A stretch of 6,647 nt of DNA from Actinomycetota bacterium (GTDB lineage Bacteria > Actinomycetota > Humimicrobiia > Humimicrobiales > Humimicrobiaceae), in NCBI GenBank assembly GCA_018897225.1, contig JAHILC010000158.1, positions 1 to 6,647 on the forward strand, given 5' to 3'. The notes under the pieces were generated by a model, which saw only the letters and a program-made list of their open reading frames with translations, was not told the DNA's origin and ran no database searches. Shown here piece after piece: positions 1 to 5,762 of the stretch. A program made the translations under genes and the position numbers. Each line of letters starts with the position of its first letter. Positions within the stretch are counted from its first letter, which is position 1.

Positions 1-160
1 CTTTATCTGAATATTACCCTTAATAGCCCATAGAGCTTCGTAACCTTTATGTGTTTCATAGCTTCTAGCATCCATGGTTTGCCTTCTATAACCGCACATA
101 AATACATACTTTCATCACCAAAATTATATACTGCATGCTAGCAATGAGCAAGCATAAATA
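1..160. other. Left-edge stretch with no supportable gene
   Basis: No convincing gene is visible here. On the minus strand two frames are open. One gives about 43 codons ending in a stop at 3-5 and containing the peptide GDESMYLCAVIEGKPW. The other could start with ATG at 99-97 and runs off the left edge (MCGYRRQTMDARSYETHKGY). Neither has a recognisable motif or a ribosome binding site, and frames this short are expected by chance in AT-rich DNA. One could still be the edge of a gene lying mostly outside the window. Confidence 0.3.
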
Positions 161-168
161 CAGCAATA

Positions 169-309
169 AGCAATTCTGCATCTTCTCTCCCACACCTATA
201 TAATCAAGCTTAAATTAAGCCCAAAATAGCACATATCTATGTATATTGGCAAAAAAGGATATTTTTAAGCTTGATTCGGGGTTACAGAGGTAGAAGATGC
301 AGAATTGCT
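169..309. repeat. Nested inverted repeat (long imperfect hairpin, MITE-like)
   Basis: Two perfect inverted repeats are nested. The outer arms are 169-186 (AGCAATTCTGCATCTTCT) and 292-309, 18 bp each. The inner arms are 202-214 (AATCAAGCTTAAA) and 264-276, 13 bp each. The unpaired stretches between outer and inner arms are exactly 15 nt on both sides (187-201 and 277-291), giving a symmetric internal loop. The apical loop is 49 nt. Pairing continues weakly beyond the outer arms (165-167 with 311-313). This could be a small non-autonomous mobile element, a decayed inverted duplication or a structured RNA. No clear target-site duplication or transposase is visible. Confidence 0.75.
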
Positions 310-349
310 GATTTCCAACTTACATGTTTAATGTTCTTATATTATGTTA

Positions 350-355
350 TATAAT
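350..355 (+). promoter_or_regulatory. Possible -10 box upstream of the radical SAM gene
   Basis: A perfect TATAAT lies within a short AT-rich inverted repeat (339-345 with 351-357). No good -35 hexamer sits at the right distance; the best placed is TTTAAT at 327-332. If used, transcription would start near 362 and give a leader of about 190 nt containing the hairpin at 455-486. In DNA this AT-rich the match may be chance. Confidence 0.3.
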
Positions 356-454
356 ATACTGAACTACATGACGGCTAATTATATTTACGCCATAGGTGCT
401 ACTTTAGAATAGCTTTAAAGTAACTTTTTCAATAATTAATCGTCTAATTTGAAA

Positions 455-486
455 AGCGGCCGCTTAATATGGGCGGTGCGGCTGCT
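455..486 (+). promoter_or_regulatory. G+C-rich hairpin in the leader of the radical SAM gene
   Basis: AGCGGCCGC (455-463) can pair with GCGGCTGCT (478-486) as nine pairs including one G-U, with a 14-nt loop. It stands out as G+C-rich within very AT-rich surroundings. No U-tract follows, so it is not a standard intrinsic terminator. It ends 66 nt before the start codon and could affect mRNA stability or be a binding site. The role is not known. Confidence 0.45.
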
Positions 487-536
487 GAGTTTATATGTAG
501 ATTTTACGTCAGATTTTAAAAAAGTAAAACAACAAA

Positions 537-541
537 AAGGA
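537..541 (+). promoter_or_regulatory. Ribosome binding site for the radical SAM gene
   Basis: AAGGA lies 11 nt before the ATG at 553 and supports that start. A closer ATG at 542 opens only a three-codon frame, whose TAA overlaps the ATG at 553. Confidence 0.6.
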
Positions 542-552
542 ATGAGTTATTA

Positions 553-2091
553 ATGGTTCAAGATACAAATATAGAAAAAGTAAATAGTTTAAAAAATAAA
601 AATAAAAGCAAGAATATTTTGATGGTTTATCCAAAATATGCTCAAACATTTTGGAGCTTTGAGTATATTTTGAAAATCATCGGTAAAAAAGCAGCTTATC
701 CACCTTTAGGATTGCTGAGTATTGCTTCGGCACTTCCAGGGAAATGGAATAAAAAGCTTGTTGATATGAATATTGAGAGTCTAGCTGACAGTGACATCGA
801 ATGGGCAGATTATGTGTTTGTGAGCGCAATGATTGTTCAAAAAGAATCGACTATAAAAGTTATTGAAAGAGCTAAAAGATTTGGAAAACCTGTAGTTGCC
901 GGAGGTCCCCTATTTACCACCGGATATGAAGATTTCCCTGATGTAGACCACGTATTCCTGGGGGAAGCAGAAGCTACTCTGCCTTTATTTCTTGAAGATA
1001 TAAAGAAAAATAGTTGTAAAAAGATTTATTCTTCATTTGATACATTTCCTGATATAAGTAAGACACTTGTCCCGGATTGGAACCTAATCAATATATTCAA
1101 GTATAATTCACTTTGCATCCAATTTTCCAGAGGATGCCCTTTTGACTGTGAGTTCTGTGATGTAGTCGTACTAAATGGGCGAAAACCAAGATCAAAGTCA
1201 AAAGAACAGATAATCAATGAATTAAATGCTTTATATAGCATAAACTGGCGTGCAGGGGTATTTTTCGTTGATGACAATTTAATTGGAAATAAAATGAAGC
1301 TGAAAGAAGAAATTCTTCCTGCAATAATTCAATGGCAAAAGAAGAGGGGCTACCCATTTTCCTTTAATACCCAGGTTTCCATAAACTTATGCGATGATGA
1401 AGAATTAATAAAATTGCTGACTGAAGCAAATTTTACAACTGTATTTATAGGAATTGAAACACCTGATCCTAATGGTCTTGAAGAATGCAGCAAATATCAC
1501 AATAAGAACAGGGACCTGCTTCAATCTGTAAAGAAGCTTCAAAACGCAGGTTTGGAGGTGCAGGCAGGATTTATAGTTGGGTTTGACAGTGACACACCTT
1601 CTATTTTCCAGAGACAAATTGAGTTTATCCAGAAAAGCGGGATTATAACCGCAATGGTTGGGCTTCTTACTGCTCTGCCCAAAACCAAACTTTACAAAAG
1701 GTTGGTCGAAACAAAGAGAATTCAAAAAGATAAGGTGACATCAGCAAACAACACCATAGAGTCTACTTTGAATTTTGAACCAAAGATGGATGTAAAGCAG
1801 CTTTTCAGCGGCTATAATAAGATACTTAAAACTATATATAGTCCTAAAGCCTATTATGAGCGAATAAAAACTTTCTTAAGAGAGTTCCATCCTCCAAAAC
1901 GAAAAATCAGGAGAATGAAAATGTACCATGTGAGAGCTCTATTCGGCTCATTATGGATACTTGGTGTTAAAAATAGAGGTAGAAGGTATTTCTGGTTATT
2001 AATTTTATGGAGTTTATTTAAATATCCAGGATTGTTTCCTTATGTAATTGGATACTCACTTTGTGGAATTCATTTCAGAAAATTAGCATAA
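553..2091 (+). CDS. B12-binding radical SAM protein with DUF4070-type C-terminus
   Basis: This 512-residue protein has the layout of class B (cobalamin-dependent) radical SAM enzymes. Residues 1-18 are a Lys/Asn-rich tail. Residues 20-150 form a B12-binding-like Rossmann domain, with YPPLGLLSIASALP near 49-62, GGP at 117-119 and GEAE at 137-140. The radical SAM core begins at CPFDCEFC, where C195, C199 and C202 give the CxxxCxxC motif that ligates a 4Fe-4S cluster and S-adenosylmethionine. VFFVDDN (237-243), GIE (300-302) and GFIVGFD (339-345) are further typical core strands. Residues 420-512, with YSPKAYYERI and a hydrophobic end, resemble DUF4070. The classical DxHxxG cobalamin motif is not visible, as in many members. 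The family includes HpnP-like methylases and many enzymes of unknown substrate. The actual reaction here is unknown: no hopanoid or other pathway genes are nearby, so naming it would be guesswork. It appears to be transcribed alone. Confidence 0.9.
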   Translation: MVQDTNIEKVNSLKNKNKSKNILMVYPKYAQTFWSFEYILKIIGKKAAYPPLGLLSIASALPGKWNKKLVDMNIESLADSDIEWADYVFVSAMIVQKESTIKVIERAKRFGKPVVAGGPLFTTGYEDFPDVDHVFLGEAEATLPLFLEDIKKNSCKKIYSSFDTFPDISKTLVPDWNLINIFKYNSLCIQFSRGCPFDCEFCDVVVLNGRKPRSKSKEQIINELNALYSINWRAGVFFVDDNLIGNKMKLKEEILPAIIQWQKKRGYPFSFNTQVSINLCDDEELIKLLTEANFTTVFIGIETPDPNGLEECSKYHNKNRDLLQSVKKLQNAGLEVQAGFIVGFDSDTPSIFQRQIEFIQKSGIITAMVGLLTALPKTKLYKRLVETKRIQKDKVTSANNTIESTLNFEPKMDVKQLFSGYNKILKTIYSPKAYYERIKTFLREFHPPKRKIRRMKMYHVRALFGSLWILGVKNRGRRYFWLLILWSLFKYPGLFPYVIGYSLCGIHFRKLA

Positions 2092-2147
2092 GTAATAATT
2101 AACTAATCAATCTGAAAAAACCAGCATTCACTAAATAAGCCAAAGAC

Positions 2148-2345
2148 CTAATTATTTACTATTGGTGATGTTTCATCGTTAAACGGGTTTGTCCGGCAAG
2201 CCAGCGAAAAAAGATAAGGATAATTTGTTTTTAAATGTTTTATATATGCGAGATATTCTTTGATCGCTGCAGCATTTAAATCAAATTCTTCAAATAGATA
2301 GATTGACTTCAATCCAACTTCACTAAAAAATGCTCCTATAACCAT
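2148..2345 (-). pseudogene. Probable 3' remnant of an unidentified gene
   Basis: A minus-strand frame encodes 65 residues from an ATG at 2345 and ends at TAG (2150-2148), convergent with the radical SAM gene. The peptide looks like real protein rather than a shadow, for example SIYLFEEFDLNAAAIKEYL and HLKTNYPYLFSLACRTNPF, with helical periodicity and ordinary composition. It lies in a gap with no coding on the other strand. There is no Shine-Dalgarno before the ATG, and the frame extends only eight codons further upstream before a stop. A truncated C-terminus is therefore more likely than a complete small gene. I do not recognise the family. A genuine small protein of unknown function remains possible. 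Confidence 0.45.
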
Positions 2346-2370
2346 GTTTAATTTTTTGCAATCATTAGTT

Positions 2371-2376
2371 TATAAT
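2371..2376 (+). promoter_or_regulatory. Possible -10 box immediately before the zincin gene
   Basis: A perfect TATAAT ends 6 nt before the ATG at 2383. The best -35 candidate, TTTAAT at 2347-2352, is weak at 18-nt spacing. If real, the transcript would start at or next to the start codon and be leaderless. The only Shine-Dalgarno-like bases, AAGG at 2377-2380, are just 2 nt from the ATG, too close for normal use. Confidence 0.35.
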
Positions 2377-2382
2377 AAGGCA

Positions 2383-2745
2383 ATGGAAAAAGAAGAATTT
2401 GAAGAAATAATTGAAAGAACATTAGAAAACATACCTGAAAAGTTTAAGAACAAACTGGATAATCTTAGTATAGTAGTCGAAGAGAACGAATTAAGGTATA
2501 CAGGGAATCAGGGCAATGCAAAGGACCGCCGGATAACTCTTGGCCTTTACCAGGGCTTGCCAATTACACAAAGAGCTGGAAAAAGACAGATGTTGCCCGA
2601 CAAAATCACGATATATAAAAAAGCCATTGAATCTACCAGCAGAAGTCCGGAAGAAATTGCAATAACTACCAGAAGAGTCGTCCTTCATGAGTTGGGGCAC
2701 TATTTTGGTCTTGGAGAAGATAAGCTTGATGAGCTAGGTTATTAA
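2383..2745 (+). CDS. Minimal zincin-like metallopeptidase (DUF1025/PF06262 type)
   Basis: This 120-residue protein matches the small zincin-like metallopeptidase family. It starts with MEKEEFEEIIERTLENIPEKF, carries a basic middle region (KDRRITLGLYQGLPITQR), and ends with HELGHYFGLGEDKLDELGY. H102, E103 and H106 form the HExxH zinc site. The third ligand is likely an acidic residue just after the GLG turn (E112 or D113), as in the family's HExxHxxGxxE/D pattern. No signal peptide or membrane segment is visible, so a cytoplasmic location is inferred. A longer frame opens at ATG 2344 and adds 13 residues. I prefer 2383 because family members begin with a similar acidic helix and the extra residues resemble untranslated AT-rich DNA. 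Neither start has a normal ribosome binding site. The family has peptidase folds, but physiological substrates are largely unknown. It is followed by lon, but a strong promoter lies between them. Confidence 0.85.
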   Translation: MEKEEFEEIIERTLENIPEKFKNKLDNLSIVVEENELRYTGNQGNAKDRRITLGLYQGLPITQRAGKRQMLPDKITIYKKAIESTSRSPEEIAITTRRVVLHELGHYFGLGEDKLDELGY

Positions 2746-2769
2746 AGCTTTTACCCTTCCAATAATTGC

Positions 2770-2797
2770 TTGACTTTTTTAAAATGGTAGTTATAAT
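2770..2797 (+). promoter_or_regulatory. Sigma-A-like promoter for lon (P1)
   Basis: TTGACT (2770-2775) and TATAAT (2792-2797) are separated by 16 nt, a near-consensus housekeeping promoter. Transcription would start near 2804, leaving a leader of about 230 nt before lon. The palindrome at 2807-2829 sits just past this start. Confidence 0.65.
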
Positions 2798-2806
2798 TAC
2801 TAATAT

Positions 2807-2829
2807 ATTTTTCACTTTAAGTGAAAAAT
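2807..2829. promoter_or_regulatory. 23-bp perfect palindrome at the lon promoter start site (candidate operator)
   Basis: ATTTTTCACTT and AAGTGAAAAAT flank one central T, giving 11 perfect pairs. The site lies directly after the predicted start point of the TTGACT/TATAAT promoter, a typical place for a repressor dimer. As a terminator of the zincin gene it would be weak, because it is very AT-rich and lacks a clean U-tract. It does not match the CIRCE or CtsR consensus. The cognate regulator is unknown. Confidence 0.5.
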
Positions 2830-2863
2830 TATTTTATTATTAATAGAAAATATTTTTATTTAT

Positions 2864-2891
2864 TTGTTAAAAAATTTGTTATAATTATAAC
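2864..2891 (+). promoter_or_regulatory. Second candidate promoter for lon (P2) with palindromic -10 region
   Basis: TTGTTA (2864-2869) and TATAAC (2886-2891) are 16 nt apart. The -10 region is part of a perfect 14-bp palindrome GTTATAATTATAAC (2878-2891). A near-palindrome with the same GTTATAATTA core covers the P1 -10 box (2787-2800), so the two promoters could share a regulator. The surroundings are strongly AT-rich, so chance is a real alternative. Confidence 0.35.
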
Positions 2892-3020
2892 TATAAGGTA
2901 TTATTTAAAATAAATTGTCGATTATATTTATTTATAAATATGTTAATAAATTAAAAAAGTGACGATAATATAAGTAAGCAACCTTAACGGGTAAAATGGG
3001 AATCATAAAAATAACTATAT

Positions 3021-3025
3021 AGGAG
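3021..3025 (+). promoter_or_regulatory. Ribosome binding site for lon
   Basis: AGGAG, 10 nt before the ATG at 3036, is a good Shine-Dalgarno sequence and fixes the lon start. Confidence 0.8.
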
Positions 3026-3035
3026 TTGAAATATA

Positions 3036-5462
3036 ATGGCAGAAGAAAACAGAATTGAAGAACGTGAATCATCGGTAAAAATACCGCAGGAACTTCCTCT
3101 TTTGGCATTAAAAAATAGTGTCGTATTCCCTTTTCTTGCCACTCCGCTGGTAGTCGGCAGGAAAAAATCAATCAATGCTATAAACAATGCTTCAAAAGAA
3201 CATAAAATAATCGTTGTAGTTGCTCAAAGAGAAGAGAGCAAGGAACAGATAGAAAAAGAGGATTTATATGAAGTTGGCACCGCATGTGCTATAAAACAAG
3301 TTGTAAATATCTCTGAGGATGAAATTAAGTGCGTCGTTGAAGGTATTGCCCGGATAAGAATAAAATACTTTACCCAGGTTGAGCCCTATTTCAGGGTATT
3401 TACAGAAGTATTGCAAGAAGAGCCTTTTGTATTTAACAATGAAATTGAAAATTTAAATACAACTATAAGAATGCAGGTTGAAAAATTCATTCAGCTTGGG
3501 ATACCGCTGCCTACCGCTTTTGTTGTAGCAGCTACCAATATTTCAAAGCCTGAAGTTCAGGCTGATTTGTTTGCTTCATACCTGCTTGCTGAAACAAAAC
3601 AGAAACAGGAAATTCTAGAAGAAACTAATATCCAGAGCCGCCTTAAAAAACTAACTGATTTACTTTCTGAAGAACTTCGCAAATTCGAAGTTCAGTCTCA
3701 GATAAGGGATAAGGTACAGAAGGAAGTAGGAAAAACTCAGCGTGAATATTACCTAAGGCAGCAGTTAAAAGCAATTAAAGATGAGCTTGGAGAATCAGAT
3801 GAGTCTTTTGAACTTATTACTGAGCTTGAAAAAAAGTTGAATAAAAAAGATCTTCCAAAGGATGCAAAAGAAAAAGTTAAAAAGGAAATAAAGAGACTGG
3901 AGACCATGTCTACAATGTCACCTGAGTATTCATACATCAGGACATACATTGACTGGATGCTGGATATACCGTGGTCTGAAAAAACCAAGGATGTGCTTGA
4001 TTTAAAAAAAGCAAAGAAAGTGCTTGATGGCGACCATTATGACCTTGAAAAAGTTAAGGAACACATACTGGATTATCTTGCAGTGAGAAAATTGAAAGGC
4101 AAAGCTACAAAAGGCCCCATTCTTTGTTTTGTCGGGCCTCCCGGCGTAGGCAAGACTTCCCTGGGCCAGTCAATAGCTAAATCTATGGGTAGGAAATTCA
4201 TAAGAATGTCTATAGGTGGAATCAGAGATGAAGCAGAAATAAGAGGCCATAGGCGAACTTACGTGGGTGCGCTTCCAGGCAGGATAATTCAGGGCTTGTC
4301 TCAAGTTAAGACAAACAACCCCGTATTCATGCTTGATGAAATTGACAAAGTTGGAGCAGATTACAGAGGGGATCCGTCATCTGCATTGCTTGAAGTGCTT
4401 GATCCTGAACAGAATAATTCGTTCAGGGACCATTACCTTGAAGTGCCTTTTAATTTATCAAATGTAATGTTTATAACTACGGCAAACATATTGGATACAA
4501 TTCATCCCGCATTGAGAGACAGGATGGAAATAATTGAAATACCTGGATACAGTTCTGAAGAAAAAATTCATATCGCTGAAAAATTTCTCATTCCGAAGCA
4601 GTTAAAAGAACAAGGTGTTGAAAAATATGACATTAAGTTCAGCAGGGATGCAATACTTCTTTTAGCAGAAGAATATACAAGAGAAGCTGGCGTTAGAAAT
4701 ATGGAGCGAGAAATAGCCAATATTTATAAAAAAATAGCGCGTGAAATTCTTGAAAGCAAGAAGTACCCTAAAATAGTCACAAGGAAAAAAGTTTCCGATT
4801 ATCTTGGTGTTTCCAAAATCCAGCCCAGCGAAATTGAAGATAAGAACAGTGTTGGCGTTGCAACCGGGCTTGCTTATACTCCTGTAGGAGGAGATATAAT
4901 ATTAATTGAATCAACCCACTATAAGGGTACCGGAAGATTGATACTAACCGGAAGCCTGGGAGAAGTAATGCAGGAATCTGCTAAAGCTGCAATCAGTTTT
5001 GTGCATTCAAAAGCGCATGAATTTGGAATCAGTGATAATCTTTTCAATAAGTCTGATATACATATTCATGTTCCTGCAGGCGCTATTCCAAAAGACGGAC
5101 CTTCGGCCGGGGTTTCTATTACTACATCGCTTATTTCTGCAATGACTGGAATCCCGGTGCTAAGAGATGTTGGAATGACTGGAGAGATAACACTTCGAGG
5201 AAGGGTCCTGCCAATCGGAGGCCTTAAGGAAAAGTTGCTTGCAGCAAAAAGAGCAGGCTTAAAAAAAGTTATTCTTCCTGCAAAAAATAAAAAAGACCTG
5301 ACTGAAGTTCCCCAGACTATACTTAAAGGACTAGACCTGGTTTTTGTGGATAATATTGATGAAGTGGTAAAAAATACTCTGGAATCTGATCCTTTTGTAA
5401 GCCAGAAAACCCGGAGCATGAATAGCGAAGCAATGCAGAAAATTACATCAGTAGTTGCATAG
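3036..5462 (+). CDS. lon: ATP-dependent Lon protease (LonA type)
   Basis: Lon is a cytoplasmic homohexameric AAA+ serine protease that unfolds and degrades damaged and short-lived regulatory proteins. The 808 residues match a full-length LonA. Residues 16-215 are the N-terminal substrate-recognition domain (LPLLALKNSVVFPFLATPLVVG). A charged helical linker follows to about 310. The AAA+ module has Walker A GPPGVGKTS at 367-375 (K373), Walker B VFMLDE at 430-435 (D434, E435) and the arginine-bearing ALRDRM segment around 492-497. The protease domain carries the Ser-Lys dyad: S690 in PKDGPSAG and K733 in GGLKEKLLAAKRAG, 43 residues apart as in E. coli Lon (S679 and K722). No transmembrane insertion is present, which excludes LonB. 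No frameshift or missing catalytic residue is seen. The gene has its own promoter region and a downstream hairpin, so it is probably monocistronic. CIRCE and paired CtsR sites are not visible upstream. Confidence 0.98.
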   Translation: MAEENRIEERESSVKIPQELPLLALKNSVVFPFLATPLVVGRKKSINAINNASKEHKIIVVVAQREESKEQIEKEDLYEVGTACAIKQVVNISEDEIKCVVEGIARIRIKYFTQVEPYFRVFTEVLQEEPFVFNNEIENLNTTIRMQVEKFIQLGIPLPTAFVVAATNISKPEVQADLFASYLLAETKQKQEILEETNIQSRLKKLTDLLSEELRKFEVQSQIRDKVQKEVGKTQREYYLRQQLKAIKDELGESDESFELITELEKKLNKKDLPKDAKEKVKKEIKRLETMSTMSPEYSYIRTYIDWMLDIPWSEKTKDVLDLKKAKKVLDGDHYDLEKVKEHILDYLAVRKLKGKATKGPILCFVGPPGVGKTSLGQSIAKSMGRKFIRMSIGGIRDEAEIRGHRRTYVGALPGRIIQGLSQVKTNNPVFMLDEIDKVGADYRGDPSSALLEVLDPEQNNSFRDHYLEVPFNLSNVMFITTANILDTIHPALRDRMEIIEIPGYSSEEKIHIAEKFLIPKQLKEQGVEKYDIKFSRDAILLLAEEYTREAGVRNMEREIANIYKKIAREILESKKYPKIVTRKKVSDYLGVSKIQPSEIEDKNSVGVATGLAYTPVGGDIILIESTHYKGTGRLILTGSLGEVMQESAKAAISFVHSKAHEFGISDNLFNKSDIHIHVPAGAIPKDGPSAGVSITTSLISAMTGIPVLRDVGMTGEITLRGRVLPIGGLKEKLLAAKRAGLKKVILPAKNKKDLTEVPQTILKGLDLVFVDNIDEVVKNTLESDPFVSQKTRSMNSEAMQKITSVVA

Positions 5463-5494
5463 CAAATTTTATTAATTTTTCACCCTCCACCTAA

Positions 5495-5534
5495 AATGGG
5501 CTCCCTGCCATATTTAATATGCTTGGAGCCCATT
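5495..5534. terminator. Hairpin terminator after lon, probably bidirectional
   Basis: AATGGGCTCC (5495-5504) pairs perfectly with GGAGCCCATT (5525-5534). A further inner stem CATATT/AATATG forms after a small internal loop (CTGC against CTT). The lon-strand tail (AATATTTTA) is only moderately U-rich. The hairpin sits between the stop codons of lon (5462) and the convergent purH remnant (5550-5548), the expected place for a shared terminator of two convergent genes. Confidence 0.7.
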
Positions 5535-5547
5535 AATATTTTATGCC

Positions 5548-5661
5548 TTAATGTTTAAAATGCCTTTTGCCTGTAAATATCATGACGATTTTGTTTTTAT
5601 TGCAGAAATCTATAACCTGCTTATCTTTTACGGAACCTCCGGGTTGGACAAACTTGAGGTA
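5548..5661 (-). pseudogene. purH: C-terminal remnant of purH (AICAR transformylase/IMP cyclohydrolase)
   Basis: The minus strand encodes about 37 residues ending at TAA (5550-5548): [15 protein letters not shown] followed by [18 protein letters not shown]. This matches the extreme C-terminus of PurH, where QPGGS(I/V)xD, xMxFTGxRHFxH and the end of the protein are highly conserved. PurH catalyses the last two steps of IMP synthesis and is normally about 500-530 residues. Here the homology stops after about 37 residues, and an in-frame stop lies two codons further upstream (5667-5665). No other PurH segment appears before the Fic gene. The fragment lacks nearly all of both domains and cannot be active. 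The reading frame is intact, so truncation may be recent. A complete purH may exist elsewhere in the genome. Confidence 0.85.
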
Positions 5662-5722
5662 ATTTTATTAGGGGTTAAAAACCATGTATGACAACAATCA
5701 CTATAATCCCTATTGAAAATAG

Positions 5723-5751
5723 TTGTAAATCGTCTATTAATCGACTATAAT
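5723..5751 (+). promoter_or_regulatory. Candidate promoter of the Fic gene
   Basis: TTGTAA (5723-5728) and TATAAT (5746-5751) are separated by 17 nt. Transcription would start near 5758, within a few bases of the ATG at 5761, so the mRNA would be leaderless or nearly so. This agrees with the lack of any Shine-Dalgarno sequence. The -10 box is inside the tandem repeat. Confidence 0.5.
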
Positions 5752-5762
5752 TCGTCTATAAT
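5730..5762 (+). repeat. Three tandem 11-bp repeats overlapping the Fic start codon
   Basis: The units are TCGTCTATTAA (5730-5740), TCGACTATAAT (5741-5751) and TCGTCTATAAT (5752-5762). The consensus is TCGWCTATWAW with an exact 11-bp period, close to one helical turn. The last unit runs into the ATG (5761-5763). A degenerate copy lacking one base, TCACTATAAT, lies at 5698-5707. Each of the last two units holds a TATAAT box. Stacking on one DNA face suggests an operator array, but slippage-prone promoter DNA is also possible. Confidence 0.7.

Noticed and set aside
410..429. Weak hairpin followed by TTTTT as an intrinsic terminator
   Set aside because: The stem is only about six A-T-rich pairs and the T run is separated from it by AAC, so it would not be stable.
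455..486. T-box or cobalamin riboswitch before the B12-type radical SAM gene
   Set aside because: The T-box core sequence does not match at key positions, no terminator/antiterminator pair is present, and no cobalamin-box consensus is visible in the leader.
542..553. Three-codon upstream frame whose stop overlaps the radical SAM start (TAATG)
   Set aside because: Its ATG is only 1 nt after the AAGG bases, too close for initiation. The overlap is likely coincidental.
1026..1725. Minus-strand ORFs of 83 and 106 codons inside the radical SAM gene
   Set aside because: They lie antisense to a well-supported gene, have no recognisable motif and no ribosome binding site.
2344..2382. Longer N-terminus for the zincin from ATG 2344
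   Set aside because: The extra 13 residues lie outside the family pattern and no ribosome binding site precedes them. The family-like sequence begins at ATG 2383.
2491..2700. Minus-strand 69-codon ORF inside the zincin gene
   Set aside because: It is antisense to the conserved metallopeptidase and has no independent support.
2932..5419. Minus-strand ORFs overlapping the lon leader and lon
   Set aside because: They are shadows of the lon reading frame or AT-rich leader, with composition typical of antisense translation.
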